A DNA stretch of 64,000 nucleotides from Bacteroidales bacterium (GCA_028704385.1 JAQVLA010000018.1:1-64000), one strand, 5' to 3'; shown: positions 18,570 through 28,385, counted from the stretch's first letter. Translations and numbers: made by a program. The notes: generated by a model from the sequence alone, not told the origin.

Positions 18570-18846
18570 TAACAAAAATCGAAATGCAAAAAGTTTTTCG
18601 AAAAAACACCCAGAGCAAGCTTATCTGTTTTGATACCACAGACAGGGATTTTCACAGAGCTAAGGTAATTCGTGTTGACATCCAACCGAAAATACCTTAA
18701 CTTAGCATCCGAATTTAATTACCGAACCAAAGCAACCTGCCTTATGTTTTTTTACCGGCAGTTCCGGAAAAAACTCACACAAACAGCCAAAAAGCTGAAC
18801 CTGCAGCTTATTAAAATTGTGAATATAGCTGTAACACAAGCATTTA

Positions 18847-18858
18847 CCCCCCCCCCCC
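18847..18858 (+). repeat. Homopolymeric C12 tract in the leader of a secreted-protein gene
   Basis: Twelve consecutive C residues follow TTTA. The tract lies 270 nt upstream of the ATG at 19129. Similar but shorter TTAC-runs (7 and 8 C) occupy an equivalent place upstream of the two lipoproteins at 45077 and 49431. Such tracts slip during replication and are also error-prone in sequencing. Confidence 0.85.
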
Positions 18859-19128
18859 TCAAACAAGAAAGCAAACGAAGAGTATCTTATTGTCTGCAGC
18901 TTTATTTCCAAATACTGCCGGTATGGTTAAGCAGTTCGAACAATTTTTGCAATGCAACTAAAGCCTTTCATAACTACCACACAAACAAGACTATTTTTAA
19001 GCTGGGGAAGAATAATTTTATCAGACTACCGGCTCCAGGCTGGGTTGCGGGCTTGGATGCCGGGAGAGATAATGCAATATTTTTCAAAATTTCAAATATT
19101 TATTTCCTTGCGAAAAAAAGACAGTATC

Positions 19129-20022
19129 ATGAAATACAAATATGCCATCGGATTTATTTTTGCTTTTTGGTTCATTTGCTATACCTATGGCCAAGTTGAT
19201 AATGCCAATTTTATAGATAAAACTGAAACAGAGAGCTTCCAGGCTGTGCTCAATGTTGATTCAGTATCATGGAATATGGCAAATGCACAATTGTTTGGCT
19301 TGGTTGCATTTGATATATATTGCCTGAGTTATCCCGATTCCGTTTATTCTAATGTATATATCAATTTTTATGATATCCCTTATTTTTATGAAGGCAAGCT
19401 CCGGGAAGATCCGAATACAGGAAAGTTATGGTATAAGAATACTTATAATAACGAGCGTTTACTGGTCGATATGTCTCTTACAGTGGGAGATACTTTTGAG
19501 GTTTTTACCAATGAGTGGAGCACAGTGGAAGATGTTTACTATCTGGACGGCAGGAAAATAATCCAGTTTGATTTGTATTCAAATTTATGGAAAGAAAACC
19601 TGCTTTTTATTGAAGGAGTTGGAAGAAACATTGGACTTTGGTATGGAGATTATTTAAATTATACTTCTTGTAAATACGATAATGACCAGTTAGTATATGT
19701 TAATCAAAACACGAGTTTGTTTATCGGATGTTTCCTTGATCCAACAAATGTGGACGAAAGCATAGCTAAAACGGATGAGTTTTCTATAGTACAGCTTTCA
19801 GGCTCAAAGCAGTTGAAAATTTCAGGTGTAATAGCATATAATCAACCTGTTCGCCTAAGAATATCTGACATACTTGGTAACAATTCATCGGAATATATCT
19901 TATGCAATGATCCTGAATATATTGATATGAGTCATCTGAGAAACGGGATTTATGTTTTGTTATTTTCGTCTTTCGATCAGGAAGAAATCCTGGATGTTAA
20001 GAAAATTTATTTTAGAGAATAA
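19129..20022 (+). CDS. Secreted protein with divergent T9SS-like C-terminus
   Basis: Start chosen at the ATG at 19129 (297 residues) because it opens a Sec signal (MKYKYAIGFIFAFWFICYTYG); the frame extends upstream to 18952 but that part is not protein-like. I recognise no enzymatic domain in residues 20-215; the region is rich in Tyr, Asp and Asn, as are many surface proteins. The last ~75 residues (LRISDILGNN ... MSHLRNGIYVLLF ... KKIYFRE) follow the type A T9SS sorting-domain plan (strand, turn, GxYxL strand, basic end) but weakly. Expected location is the cell surface or medium; function unknown. Confidence 0.75.
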   Translation: MKYKYAIGFIFAFWFICYTYGQVDNANFIDKTETESFQAVLNVDSVSWNMANAQLFGLVAFDIYCLSYPDSVYSNVYINFYDIPYFYEGKLREDPNTGKLWYKNTYNNERLLVDMSLTVGDTFEVFTNEWSTVEDVYYLDGRKIIQFDLYSNLWKENLLFIEGVGRNIGLWYGDYLNYTSCKYDNDQLVYVNQNTSLFIGCFLDPTNVDESIAKTDEFSIVQLSGSKQLKISGVIAYNQPVRLRISDILGNNSSEYILCNDPEYIDMSHLRNGIYVLLFSSFDQEEILDVKKIYFRE

Positions 20023-20181
20023 TGCAATAATTGTAACCTATTTTTCAGTCATTTTTTTTTGTTTTGGTACTTCGTTCAATGCTTAAATACTGATATCTGT
20101 GAAATGTTAAAAAGGGCTAAATCGGGAAAAGCTAACATTTCAGCCAACAATATTTTTGTGTCAGAATCTCCTCGTGTTAAG

Positions 20182-20605
20182 AACTGAAGTTTCGCACTTC
20201 AATTAAGGTTCTGATAATGTGTCAATAATGAAAATTTAATTTGCGATAAAACACAGATAAACAGGGGTATACATTTTTCAATTTCACTATAAAGTTGGAA
20301 TTTTAAGCCCTTAATTAAGGAATGATTTATAGCAGAGCGCAAAGCGTGGCCTATTGCCCCCAACCCTGAAAGATGGGAGCTTTCGACACAGACAAGCACG
20401 AAGAAATAGTGAAATGACAAATACTAAGCCGGGCCATTTCTGAAATTTCAACCGGGCAGGAGCCCCCATTTTTGGCCATGTCTGCTGCCAGGTAGAGGTG
20501 TGGGGGACATTGTACAAAGAATAATCTTTTCCAAATATAATGTGTATTACAAGTATGTTTACGAACAAAAATCAGCGTGGATTAAACATGTGCGAAACTT
20601 CAGTT
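20182..20605. mobile_element. Candidate non-autonomous element bounded by 16-bp inverted repeats
   Basis: AACTGAAGTTTCGCAC at 20182-20197 is repeated as its exact reverse complement at 20590-20605. AAG flanks both ends (20179-20181 and 20606-20608), which could be a 3-bp target duplication or chance. The interior has no transposase-sized frame. This is the shape of a miniature inverted-repeat element or IS remnant. No second copy is present in the window. Confidence 0.45.
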
Positions 20606-20670
20606 AAGAAGTATTACACAGGTCAATTTCGTACTTAATAGTCACAGTGCTTTTTCGGCATAAAATTCTT

Positions 20671-20678
20671 TAAATTTG
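20671..20678 (+). promoter_or_regulatory. TAnnTTTG -7 box for coaX and downstream genes
   Basis: TAAATTTG lies 28 nt before the coaX ATG. No clear TTTG -33 element is seen. Confidence 0.6.
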
Positions 20679-20706
20679 TCAGCTGAAAGTAACTCAGTTT
20701 AGTTTA

Positions 20707-21432
20707 ATGGCTCAGAAAATCATCCTGGATATTGGCAATACCTTAATCAAATTGGCTCATGTTGAGTCGGGTCATTTGCGTGACGTTCAAAGTTTTGAAG
20801 ATGAAGAAATACTTTTGAATTCGATTTCAGAGCAATCCTGCTCCGGAGGAATTATCGGATCAGTAAGGGAAATGTCATCACACATGTTTGATTGGACAAA
20901 GCGTCAAAACAATATCCTCCTGTTAAATTCAGACACACCTTTACCCTTCAAAATTGCATATAAAAGCCCCGACACATTAGGCCCTGACCGCATCGCACTG
21001 GCAGCAGCTGCTTATGAGCGGTTTCCATATCAAAATGTTTTGGTGATCGATATGGGTAGCTGCATCACTTACGACCTGCTCACTGCAGAAGGTGTTTATG
21101 TGGGCGGCGCAATCAGTCCCGGAATTCGAATGCGATTCAAGGCCATGAATGCCTTTACTGCCAAACTCCCGATGGCCGAACCAACCGATAAAACACCACT
21201 AATTGGATACGATACACAAAGTTCGCTGCAATCCGGTGTGATGAACGGTGTGCAGGCAGAAATTGAAGGTGTGATTGATCGCTATGCCACGAATTACAAA
21301 GATTTAACAGTATTAATAGGTGGCGGAGACAATAAATATTTTGATAAAAGGTTTAAAGTTAACATCTTTGCAGCCTCAAACCTGGTACTGGAAGGCCTGA
21401 GGTTTATTATGGAATTTAATGAAAGTCAATAA
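20707..21432 (+). CDS. coaX: Type III pantothenate kinase
   Basis: CoaX phosphorylates pantothenate, the first step of coenzyme A synthesis. The 241-residue protein has the ASKHA-fold motifs: phosphate-1 loop DIGNTLIKLA (residues 7-16), the GPDRIALAAAA substrate motif, phosphate-2 VIDMGSCITYD and the GGAISPGI loop, then LIGGGDN. Length is typical. It heads an envelope gene cluster and overlaps the next gene by 14 nt, so translation is probably coupled. Confidence 0.95.
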   Translation: MAQKIILDIGNTLIKLAHVESGHLRDVQSFEDEEILLNSISEQSCSGGIIGSVREMSSHMFDWTKRQNNILLLNSDTPLPFKIAYKSPDTLGPDRIALAAAAYERFPYQNVLVIDMGSCITYDLLTAEGVYVGGAISPGIRMRFKAMNAFTAKLPMAEPTDKTPLIGYDTQSSLQSGVMNGVQAEIEGVIDRYATNYKDLTVLIGGGDNKYFDKRFKVNIFAASNLVLEGLRFIMEFNESQ

Positions 21433-22708
21433 GTTGAGAAAAATACTCGGGATTATTGTTTTTTTACTGGCATTTCAGGCCGTAGTGGGACAAACAGGTA
21501 CTATTTCGCCATATTCACGTTTTGGAATTGGCCAGATCAAAGACAAGAGCGTAAATACGCGTCTTCGCGGAATGGGTGGTATATCCAATACCATTGCAAG
21601 CAATCGTTTTGTAAACCCAACAAATCCTGCTACCTACGTCTATTTCGATTCTTTGTCATTTCTTTTCAATGCAGGCATGTCGATGAGTTCGTCAACCTAT
21701 CGCACTTCTACCTTATCCGAAAAGGGAAGCAGTGCCAGTTTGAGTTATTTTTCGATGGGTTTTCCAATACTGCGACAGTGGAGGGTGGGTATTGGCTTGC
21801 TCCCTTATTCAGATATTGGTTATAATATTGTTGTTAGCGATTTCCGTGATGAAATAGGTAATTATAATTATGCATTTAATGGTGATGGCGGACTGAATCA
21901 ACTTTTTTTTGGTAATGGATTCAAACTCACAAACAACTTATCCATTGGAGTAAACTTTACCTATGTTTTTGGCCGTAATACCACGAGCACATTACTTTAT
22001 TTTCCTGATTCAACACTTTATGCCAATACCAAAACAGAACAACGGTTACTGGCCGATGACTTCATTTTTGATTACGGGATTTATTATACCCAGCCCCTGA
22101 AAAATGATTATCAATTAAATGTAGGACTGGTTTATGGCCAAAAAGTGAGGCTGAAAGCGAAACGGGAAACACTGACGCGTTCGCTTTTTGGAGGTGTTGA
22201 TGGCGGAATTGAATATTTTTTGGATACCATAGCCTATCAACCCGAAAGAAATGGAAGGATTGAATTGCCGCACTCAGCCGGGCTTGGAATAAGTTTCCAG
22301 AAAAAAGATCGCTGGCTTATCGGATTGGATTTCAATTGGCAAAACTGGGAAACCTTTGACATAGACAACCAGCCCGATTCGCTTCAGAATGCCTGGAATA
22401 TGGCCTTTGGAGGAGAATTTACACCCAAACACACTTCAATATCAAAATATTGGAGCAGAGTAACATACAGATTAGGAGCAAGATATAATCAAACCTATCT
22501 CAACCTTTACGGACAGTCAATTAATGAGTTTGGCATAAGTTTTGGACTGGGATTGCCATTACCACGTTCTTTAACTACCATCGACCTTAGCCTGGAAGTA
22601 GGGCAGAGTGGAACAATGACTAAGAATCTCATAAAAGAAACTTTTGTTAATTTTACAGTCGGCGTATCTATTTATGAGCGATGGTTTGTAAAACGAAGAT
22701 ATAATTAG
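21419..22708 (+). CDS. Outer-membrane beta-barrel protein in the coaX-lptC cluster
   Basis: The 429-residue protein has a Sec signal (about 1-25, ending VVGQ) and then YSRFGIG, RLRGMGG and NPTNPATY, features shared by PorV/FadL-like barrels of Bacteroidota. Later strands alternate aromatic and polar residues with long turns, ending in SIYERWFVKRRYN. It is expected to be an outer-membrane barrel. The gene order coaX - this protein - TPR - lptC is one I know from many Bacteroidota, which hints at a conserved envelope role, but no function is established to my knowledge. Confidence 0.8.
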   Translation: MKVNKLRKILGIIVFLLAFQAVVGQTGTISPYSRFGIGQIKDKSVNTRLRGMGGISNTIASNRFVNPTNPATYVYFDSLSFLFNAGMSMSSSTYRTSTLSEKGSSASLSYFSMGFPILRQWRVGIGLLPYSDIGYNIVVSDFRDEIGNYNYAFNGDGGLNQLFFGNGFKLTNNLSIGVNFTYVFGRNTTSTLLYFPDSTLYANTKTEQRLLADDFIFDYGIYYTQPLKNDYQLNVGLVYGQKVRLKAKRETLTRSLFGGVDGGIEYFLDTIAYQPERNGRIELPHSAGLGISFQKKDRWLIGLDFNWQNWETFDIDNQPDSLQNAWNMAFGGEFTPKHTSISKYWSRVTYRLGARYNQTYLNLYGQSINEFGISFGLGLPLPRSLTTIDLSLEVGQSGTMTKNLIKETFVNFTVGVSIYERWFVKRRYN

Positions 22709-22730
22709 TATTAAACTAACACACTACACC

Positions 22731-24155
22731 ATGAAAACGAATGGGATCAAAATCATACTGGTGCTGTTTGCCACAATCGGGCTGGCAATTGCCGGTGCAT
22801 CAGCAGGCAGTTTAGATAACCCGGAAAACAAACTGGATTTTCCTCAGGACAAACCAATGAAAAAGTATGGAGAGGACAGTATAAACTGTGTGATCAATAT
22901 TTCACTTTACCGTGAATTTTATAAACAATGGAAAGCCAGCGACTATACCAGTGCCTCCATTAAAGATATCATAAAACCCTGGAGATGGGTGTTTATGAAC
23001 TGTCCGTTGGGAAGTGAAAACACCTATGTTGATGGTGCAAAGATCATGCAGTACCGCATCGAAAACGAAAAGGATGAAGCAATCAAAGAGAAGCTCATAG
23101 ATACCCTTATGTTGGTTTATGACCAGCGTATTAAGTATTTTCCAGAGCATTATAAAACAGGACAACAACAGGAAGGATCAATACTTGGCCGAAAAGGAAT
23201 TGACCTTTACACCTATGCACCGGAACGTTATGAGGCGACTTATAACACCCTGAAGCGTGCAGTTGAACTTGATGGAGACGCCACTGATGGATCAGTTCTG
23301 ATTTATTACTTCCGCTCTGTAATAAAAATGGCACGTAAATCAAAAGTCGATAGTACCGAAATTGTAGAAGCTTACGACCAGATAATGGATATTCTGGATC
23401 ACAATATCAAAGGATTGGAAGCCCGGGGTGATAATCGTTGGGCTGAGATATACAAAAACTACAAAGGAAATATCGATGCCACTTTTGAGCCTTTTGCCAC
23501 TTGTGAGGATTTGGTGAATATTTTCAAAAAGAAATTTCAGGCAACTCCGGATAATGTGGATCTGCTGACTAAGATCACCAATATGCTCGACAAACGCGAT
23601 TGTACTGACGACCCGCTATACCTTGATGCAAGCATGAAACTGCACGAGTTGCAACCCAGTCCCGAATCGGCCTACCTGATCGGACGATTGTTGCTGAAGG
23701 ATCAGAAATACAACGAATCCCTTCAATACCTGGAAGGTGCCACAAAATCAGAAAACATCGAAAGAGCACATAATGCATACAAATTATTGGCTGAAGTAAA
23801 CAGGGCACTAAAAAATTATCCCCGTGCGCGACAGATGGCCTACAAAGCCATTGAGCTTGACCCTGACGATGGCGCTCCCTATATCACCATCGGGGATCTT
23901 TATGCTTCGAGTGCCAAGGAATGTGGCAATAACGAGTTTACAAGCAGAGTAGCCTACTGGGCTGCTGTTGATAAATATCAAAGAGCCAAACAAATAGATC
24001 CCAGTATTGCAGAAACTGCCAATAAACGAATTGCAGATTATTCGGTGTATTTTCCGTCACTCGAAACCATTTTCTTTTACGATTACAAAGAAGGCGATTC
24101 CTACACCATTGAATGTTGGTTTACGGAAACCACAACAATACGCGCTTCACGATAA
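22731..24155 (+). CDS. Exported TPR protein
   Basis: 474 residues with a Sec signal (about 1-25, LAIAGASAGS). The central part is helical, and from about residue 300 there are recognisable tetratricopeptide repeats (LIGRLLLKDQKYNESLQYLEGA; AHNAYKLLAEVNRALKNYPRARQMAYKAIELDPDDG). It probably acts in the periplasm as a protein-protein scaffold. It lies 22 nt after the barrel gene and 9 nt before lptC, in an apparent operon. Confidence 0.8.
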   Translation: MKTNGIKIILVLFATIGLAIAGASAGSLDNPENKLDFPQDKPMKKYGEDSINCVINISLYREFYKQWKASDYTSASIKDIIKPWRWVFMNCPLGSENTYVDGAKIMQYRIENEKDEAIKEKLIDTLMLVYDQRIKYFPEHYKTGQQQEGSILGRKGIDLYTYAPERYEATYNTLKRAVELDGDATDGSVLIYYFRSVIKMARKSKVDSTEIVEAYDQIMDILDHNIKGLEARGDNRWAEIYKNYKGNIDATFEPFATCEDLVNIFKKKFQATPDNVDLLTKITNMLDKRDCTDDPLYLDASMKLHELQPSPESAYLIGRLLLKDQKYNESLQYLEGATKSENIERAHNAYKLLAEVNRALKNYPRARQMAYKAIELDPDDGAPYITIGDLYASSAKECGNNEFTSRVAYWAAVDKYQRAKQIDPSIAETANKRIADYSVYFPSLETIFFYDYKEGDSYTIECWFTETTTIRASR

Positions 24156-24164
24156 GCACCAATT

Positions 24165-24743
24165 GTGAAAACCGGCAAACATCTGCGATATATTATACAG
24201 CTTAACATCATAACGGTTTTTGTCGTTATGATGTTTTTTTCTTGCGAAAATTCCATTCAGGTCATTCATGAAATCACCCAGCGTGATACACTTGCCGACG
24301 TTAGTGCCGATACCATCACCTATTTCAGAAGTGATTCGGGCAGGGTGAAGATGCGGCTGGAAGCTCCAACCATGAACCGCTACGAAGGTAATAATCCAAG
24401 TCTGGAGTTTCCGGATGGTTTTGAAGCATTTTTCTATGATTCGGTCATGGAGATTACTTCCCGTATCAGAGCAAACTATGGCATCAGTTACGAAAACATC
24501 AAACTACTGGAAGCACGCAATGATGTGGAAGTGGAAAATTATGAAACACAGGAACGTCTGAATACCGAATCACTTTTTTGGGATCAGCGTAAACGTATTA
24601 TCTTTACTCGTGCTTTTGTAAAAATCACTTCTCCCGATAAAGTGATTTTTGGCGATAGTCTTGTAGCTACTGAAGGCTTCGATCAACGTACGATACACAA
24701 TATGAGAGGTACACTCGAAATAGAAGAGGAAACACAGGATTAG
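24165..24743 (+). CDS. lptC: LPS export protein LptC (lipoprotein)
   Basis: LptC receives lipopolysaccharide from the LptBFG transporter and hands it to LptA. The 192-residue sequence starts at GTG and has a hydrophobic N-terminus with a probable lipobox (FFSC). The core has the LptC pattern: ADTITYFRSDSGRVKMRLEAPTM, YEGNNPSLEFPDGFEAFFYD, LEARNDVEVENYETQERLNTESLFWD and the C-terminal ITSPDKVIFGDSL. LptA and LptBFG are not in the window. It follows the TPR gene closely. Confidence 0.9.
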   Translation: MKTGKHLRYIIQLNIITVFVVMMFFSCENSIQVIHEITQRDTLADVSADTITYFRSDSGRVKMRLEAPTMNRYEGNNPSLEFPDGFEAFFYDSVMEITSRIRANYGISYENIKLLEARNDVEVENYETQERLNTESLFWDQRKRIIFTRAFVKITSPDKVIFGDSLVATEGFDQRTIHNMRGTLEIEEETQD

Positions 24744-24810
24744 AGGTATCAGCCTTTGAACTTGCGTGATATTCATCACATTTATGTTAATTTTGAAAAT
24801 CAATTAATTT

Positions 24811-26079
24811 TTGGTGACCGACTTACAACTCATTGCGTTAACTTTAATTTTTTCGGGTTTTTTCTCCGGAGTAGAAATCGCATTTGTGAGCTCCAACCGG
24901 TTAAAGATTCAATTGGATCTAAAAAAAAATAAGTTTGCTGCACGTTTGCTCAGCCCGTTTTATAAAAATTCTTCCCGGTTTATTGGGGCCTTGCTTTTAG
25001 GCAATAATATTGCATTAGTGATTTATGGTATTGCAATGGCAAATATTCTTGAACCCGTTATCATCAGGGTTTTGCCGGAAGCTGTGAATACTGGTTTCAG
25101 TGTGTTGTTGCTGCAAACATTGCTTTCAACAATTCTGATCCTGATCGTTGCTGAGTTTTTGCCCAAAATTATTTTTCGTATCAATCCCAATGGCATTCTC
25201 AATGTTTTGGCTTTGCCGGTCTGGATATTGTATTATTTGCTTTATCCATTCATAATCCTCTATATTGGATTGGCCGAATTGATCTTGAAGTATGTTTTCA
25301 GAATGAGTCTCAATCAGGATGATTATCGCTTCAGTACGGTCGATCTGAATGAATATTTGCGTGAGTATGTTTCGCCGAAGGAAGATGAAACACAAAACAA
25401 ACATGATATACAACTGTTTCAGAATGCCATCGAATTTAAACACATAAAACTGCGCGAATGTATGGTGCCCCGAACAGAAATAGAAGCTGTCAGGAGTACT
25501 GAACAAATGGAATTTGTTGTCAAAAGGTTTGAAGAAACCAAACATTCCAAGTTATTGGTTTACGAAAACACAATTGATAATATTATCGGTTATGTACACT
25601 CAAATGATGTGTATAAAAAGCCTGAAAACTTACAGGATGTTTTACGGAGCATCGAAGTGTTTCCGGAAACTTATCCTGCCAATTTGCTCCTGCGATATTT
25701 TATTCAGGCGCGACAGGGCATTGCGGTAGTAGTTGACGAATTTGGCGGAACTGCCGGCATTGTTTCAATGGAAGATATTATCGAAGAGATTTTTGGTGAG
25801 ATAGAGGATGAATTTGACGAAGAAGAAGATGTGGAAGTTCAGCTTACAGATAATGAATTTCATTTGTCAACACGCCTTGAGATTGATTATCTGAACGAAA
25901 CCTACAAGCTCGATCTTCCCGAATCAGATGAGTATGAGACCTTAGCAGGGTTTATTCTTTACCATCATGAAAGCATACCCGATCTGGGAGAAGAAATCAC
26001 CATTGATGGATATCGAATTAAAGTTCTAAAGGCAAGTGACAATAAGATTGAAGAGGTGAAGCTTAAACTGCTACATTAG
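24811..26079 (+). CDS. CNNM/CBS/CorC-domain membrane protein (GldE-like)
   Basis: 422 residues. An N-terminal DUF21/CNNM membrane domain (about 1-190, three to four segments, starting LIALTLIFSGFFSGVEIAFVSSNR) is followed by paired CBS domains (MVPRTEIEAV onward) and a C-terminal CorC_HlyC transporter-associated domain (FHLSTRLEIDYLNE). No ATG suits: an ATG at 24784 runs into a stop, so translation starts at TTG 24811 or GTG 24814. The family is linked to Mg/Co transport; in flavobacteria the homologue GldE is tied to gliding, but no motility is implied here. Confidence 0.88.
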   Translation: MVTDLQLIALTLIFSGFFSGVEIAFVSSNRLKIQLDLKKNKFAARLLSPFYKNSSRFIGALLLGNNIALVIYGIAMANILEPVIIRVLPEAVNTGFSVLLLQTLLSTILILIVAEFLPKIIFRINPNGILNVLALPVWILYYLLYPFIILYIGLAELILKYVFRMSLNQDDYRFSTVDLNEYLREYVSPKEDETQNKHDIQLFQNAIEFKHIKLRECMVPRTEIEAVRSTEQMEFVVKRFEETKHSKLLVYENTIDNIIGYVHSNDVYKKPENLQDVLRSIEVFPETYPANLLLRYFIQARQGIAVVVDEFGGTAGIVSMEDIIEEIFGEIEDEFDEEEDVEVQLTDNEFHLSTRLEIDYLNETYKLDLPESDEYETLAGFILYHHESIPDLGEEITIDGYRIKVLKASDNKIEEVKLKLLH

Positions 26080-26214
26080 TCTGTTTCCCCCTTTCCCGTC
26101 TAGTACCCAAACCGAGTTATCAACATATAGCAGGCTGGACTTGTGTTTATTAACAATTTTCCAAACCAATTGTAATTGTTTTCAGTTTTATTTTTATACT
26201 TTAAGTTTCTGTTG

Positions 26215-26222
26215 TACATTTG
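26215..26222 (+). promoter_or_regulatory. TAnnTTTG -7 box for ppiD
   Basis: TACATTTG lies 29 nt before the ATG at 26252, in a 172-nt A/T-rich intergenic stretch. Confidence 0.65.
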
Positions 26223-26251
26223 CACCCTATTTTTAAAAAGATGATCAGATT

Positions 26252-28360
26252 ATGGCTGTAATTGGAAAAATTAGAAAGCGCTCAGGGCTTTTGGTAATAG
26301 TGATCGGTGTGGCATTGGCAGCATTTGTATTAGGTGATTTTGCTGCTGGTGGCGGCGGAAGGCCTGAGATGAACGTAGGTTCAATTGATGGAGATGATAT
26401 CAGCATTCAGGATTTCAACTTGCGGTACGACCAAAATGTTAATGCGCAACAACAGCAACAGGGTAACAGACTTTCGCAGGATGAGATGTACCGTGTGAGA
26501 GAAAATACCTGGAACCAGATGGTTGAAGAAATTATTCTGGGTAAAGAATATGAGTCGTTGGGATTAAAAGTCACCTCCGAAGAACTTTTTGATCAGATAC
26601 AGGGACTAAATCCACATCCGGCTGTTATCCAAAACTTTACAAATCCCGAAACTGGTCAGTTTGAACGTGAGATGGTATTAAATTACCTGCAAAACCTCTC
26701 ACAGATGCCACAAGCCTCAAAGGATCAGTGGTTGATTTTTGAACGTTATATCAAAGAAGACCGCTTGCGCACTAAATATCAAAACCTGATAACAAAGGCA
26801 CATTATTTGCCAACTACCCTTGCAAAAGCAAACCATGAAAATAAAAACACTAAAGCAGAAGCTGAATTACTAAGTGTTCGTTTTACTACTGTTCCCGATT
26901 CGCTGGCCGTGCCAACCGAAGCCGATTTTAAAAAATTCTATGAAGAGAATAAAAAATCATATGATCGTCCGGCCATGCGCGACATCGAATATGTTAGCTT
27001 TGAAGTTAAACCTTCAAAAAAGGATAATGAAGCTTCGCGCGAATTTGTAAGCAGCCTTAAAGCAGAATTTGAAGTTACGGAAAATATTGCAGGTTTTGTT
27101 AATGCAAATTCCGACACCCGCTACGATAGCAGTTGGAAAAGCAATACAGAAGTTGCTGTAGCACTCGAAACAGTGATGTTCGAAAACGAGCCCGGCTTTG
27201 TTTATGGCCCATACTTTGATCAGGAGGCTTACAGACTTGCCCGATTGGTTGATGTAAGTTTCCGTCCGGATTCTGTAAAGGCATCGCACATTCTTGTTGC
27301 TTATGCTGGTGCAATGCGAAGTGAACAAAGCCGCACCAAAGCAGCTGCACAACAACTAGCCGATAGCCTTTTGGCCGTAGTTAAAAAATCTCCTGCCAGA
27401 TTGATGGAGCTTGCGACACAATTTTCTGACGATGGCAGTGTGGCTCAAAATAGTGGCGATTTGGGTTGGTTCCGCGATGGACAAATGGTTCCGCAATTTA
27501 ACCAGTACGTAATCGAAAATGAAAACGGTTCAATAGGACTGGTTGAAACGGATTTTGGATATCACATCATTCAGGTTACCGGTAAAAAAGAACCTCAAAA
27601 AAAGGTTCGTATTGCCGAAATTGTTCACCATGTATCCCCCAGCACTCAAACCTATCAGGAAGTGTTTGCTGAAGCCAGCCGTTTTGCATCCGCTGCTAAA
27701 ACACGTGAAAGTTTTGATAATAGCGTTGCAGATCAAGGGCTTAACAAACGTCTGGCTCCTAATCTTCGCACCAATTCAAACCGCATCACCGGCGTTGATA
27801 ACCCGCGTCAGATTGTTCGTTGGGCTTTTGATGAAAAAACCAGTGTGAATGATGTTTCTGAGATTTTCGATCTGGATAATATGTATGTGATCGCTGTTTT
27901 GACCAAAGCAACCGAAAAAGGCATTGCTTCACTCGATGATATAAGGGAAATGATTGAACCTCAGGTTAAAAACAGAAAGAAAGGCGAATATCTTGTGCAG
28001 AAAATGAATGAACTGGGTAAGGACTGGGATAAGATCATTGCCGAACTTAAAGGCGAAAAACAAACCGTGTCTGACCTTAGTTTTGACAGCCGCACCATTA
28101 CAGGCTTTGGACAGGAAAGTCTGGTTATCGGCACTTTGTTTACAATGGAGGAAGGACAGGTTTCGGAGCCGATCGCCGGTAATGCAGCAGCCTTTATCGT
28201 GAAGCTGAACAAACTGACAGCTGCTGACGAAACAGATAATTTCGACCGCATCCGCAGAGATTATAGTGTAGCCTTCAATAACAGTGTGCGGAATAACGCT
28301 GCATTCAGATCTTTGGAAAAGGAAGCATCAATCGAAGACAATCGTTTGTTGTTTTACTAA
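26252..28360 (+). CDS. ppiD: Membrane-anchored peptidyl-prolyl isomerase / SurA-N chaperone (PpiD-like)
   Basis: A periplasmic folding factor anchored by one N-terminal helix (about 12-31). The 702-residue protein has a SurA_N-like chaperone region (about 40-200, rich in Gln/Asn) and a parvulin-type rotamase domain (about 345-445: ASHILVAY, LATQFSDDGSVAQNSGDLGWF, GYHIIQVT). A second, degenerate rotamase-like region follows toward the C-terminus. The usual role is folding outer-membrane and secreted proteins as they leave Sec. It has its own promoter and a strong terminator. Confidence 0.9.
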   Translation: MAVIGKIRKRSGLLVIVIGVALAAFVLGDFAAGGGGRPEMNVGSIDGDDISIQDFNLRYDQNVNAQQQQQGNRLSQDEMYRVRENTWNQMVEEIILGKEYESLGLKVTSEELFDQIQGLNPHPAVIQNFTNPETGQFEREMVLNYLQNLSQMPQASKDQWLIFERYIKEDRLRTKYQNLITKAHYLPTTLAKANHENKNTKAEAELLSVRFTTVPDSLAVPTEADFKKFYEENKKSYDRPAMRDIEYVSFEVKPSKKDNEASREFVSSLKAEFEVTENIAGFVNANSDTRYDSSWKSNTEVAVALETVMFENEPGFVYGPYFDQEAYRLARLVDVSFRPDSVKASHILVAYAGAMRSEQSRTKAAAQQLADSLLAVVKKSPARLMELATQFSDDGSVAQNSGDLGWFRDGQMVPQFNQYVIENENGSIGLVETDFGYHIIQVTGKKEPQKKVRIAEIVHHVSPSTQTYQEVFAEASRFASAAKTRESFDNSVADQGLNKRLAPNLRTNSNRITGVDNPRQIVRWAFDEKTSVNDVSEIFDLDNMYVIAVLTKATEKGIASLDDIREMIEPQVKNRKKGEYLVQKMNELGKDWDKIIAELKGEKQTVSDLSFDSRTITGFGQESLVIGTLFTMEEGQVSEPIAGNAAAFIVKLNKLTAADETDNFDRIRRDYSVAFNNSVRNNAAFRSLEKEASIEDNRLLFY

Positions 28361-28385
28361 TCTTCAAAGGACATTATAAAAAATT

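Larger units (their letters stand above)
18545..19128 (+). other. Gene-free region: tRNA promoter and long leader of the 19129 gene
   Basis: No credible gene. It holds the tRNA-Phe promoter (18562-18569, minus), a one-mismatch -7 box for the plus strand (TAACTTAG, 18698-18705, with TTG 20 nt upstream), a 12-base poly-C run (18847-18858) and a G-rich element starting TGGGT at 19041, 88 nt before the ATG. If that box is used, the gene at 19129 has a leader of about 420 nt. Confidence 0.55.
20023..20706. other. 684-bp gene-free region with a MITE-like element
   Basis: No convincing gene. It contains the 424-bp inverted-repeat-bounded element described separately (20182-20605), and the coaX promoter (20671-20678). 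Two short minus-strand frames inside the element are not conserved-looking and use no plausible start context. Confidence 0.6.

Noticed and set aside
18672-19199. A 175-codon open frame on the plus strand across the poly-C leader
   Set aside because: It overlaps the signal-peptide start of the better-supported gene at 19129, runs through the C12 tract (a proline stretch) and has no family-like segments or suitable start context.
20199-20568. Two short minus-strand open frames inside the inverted-repeat element
   Set aside because: They overlap each other, have atypical composition and no recognisable domain; better explained as part of a repeat element.
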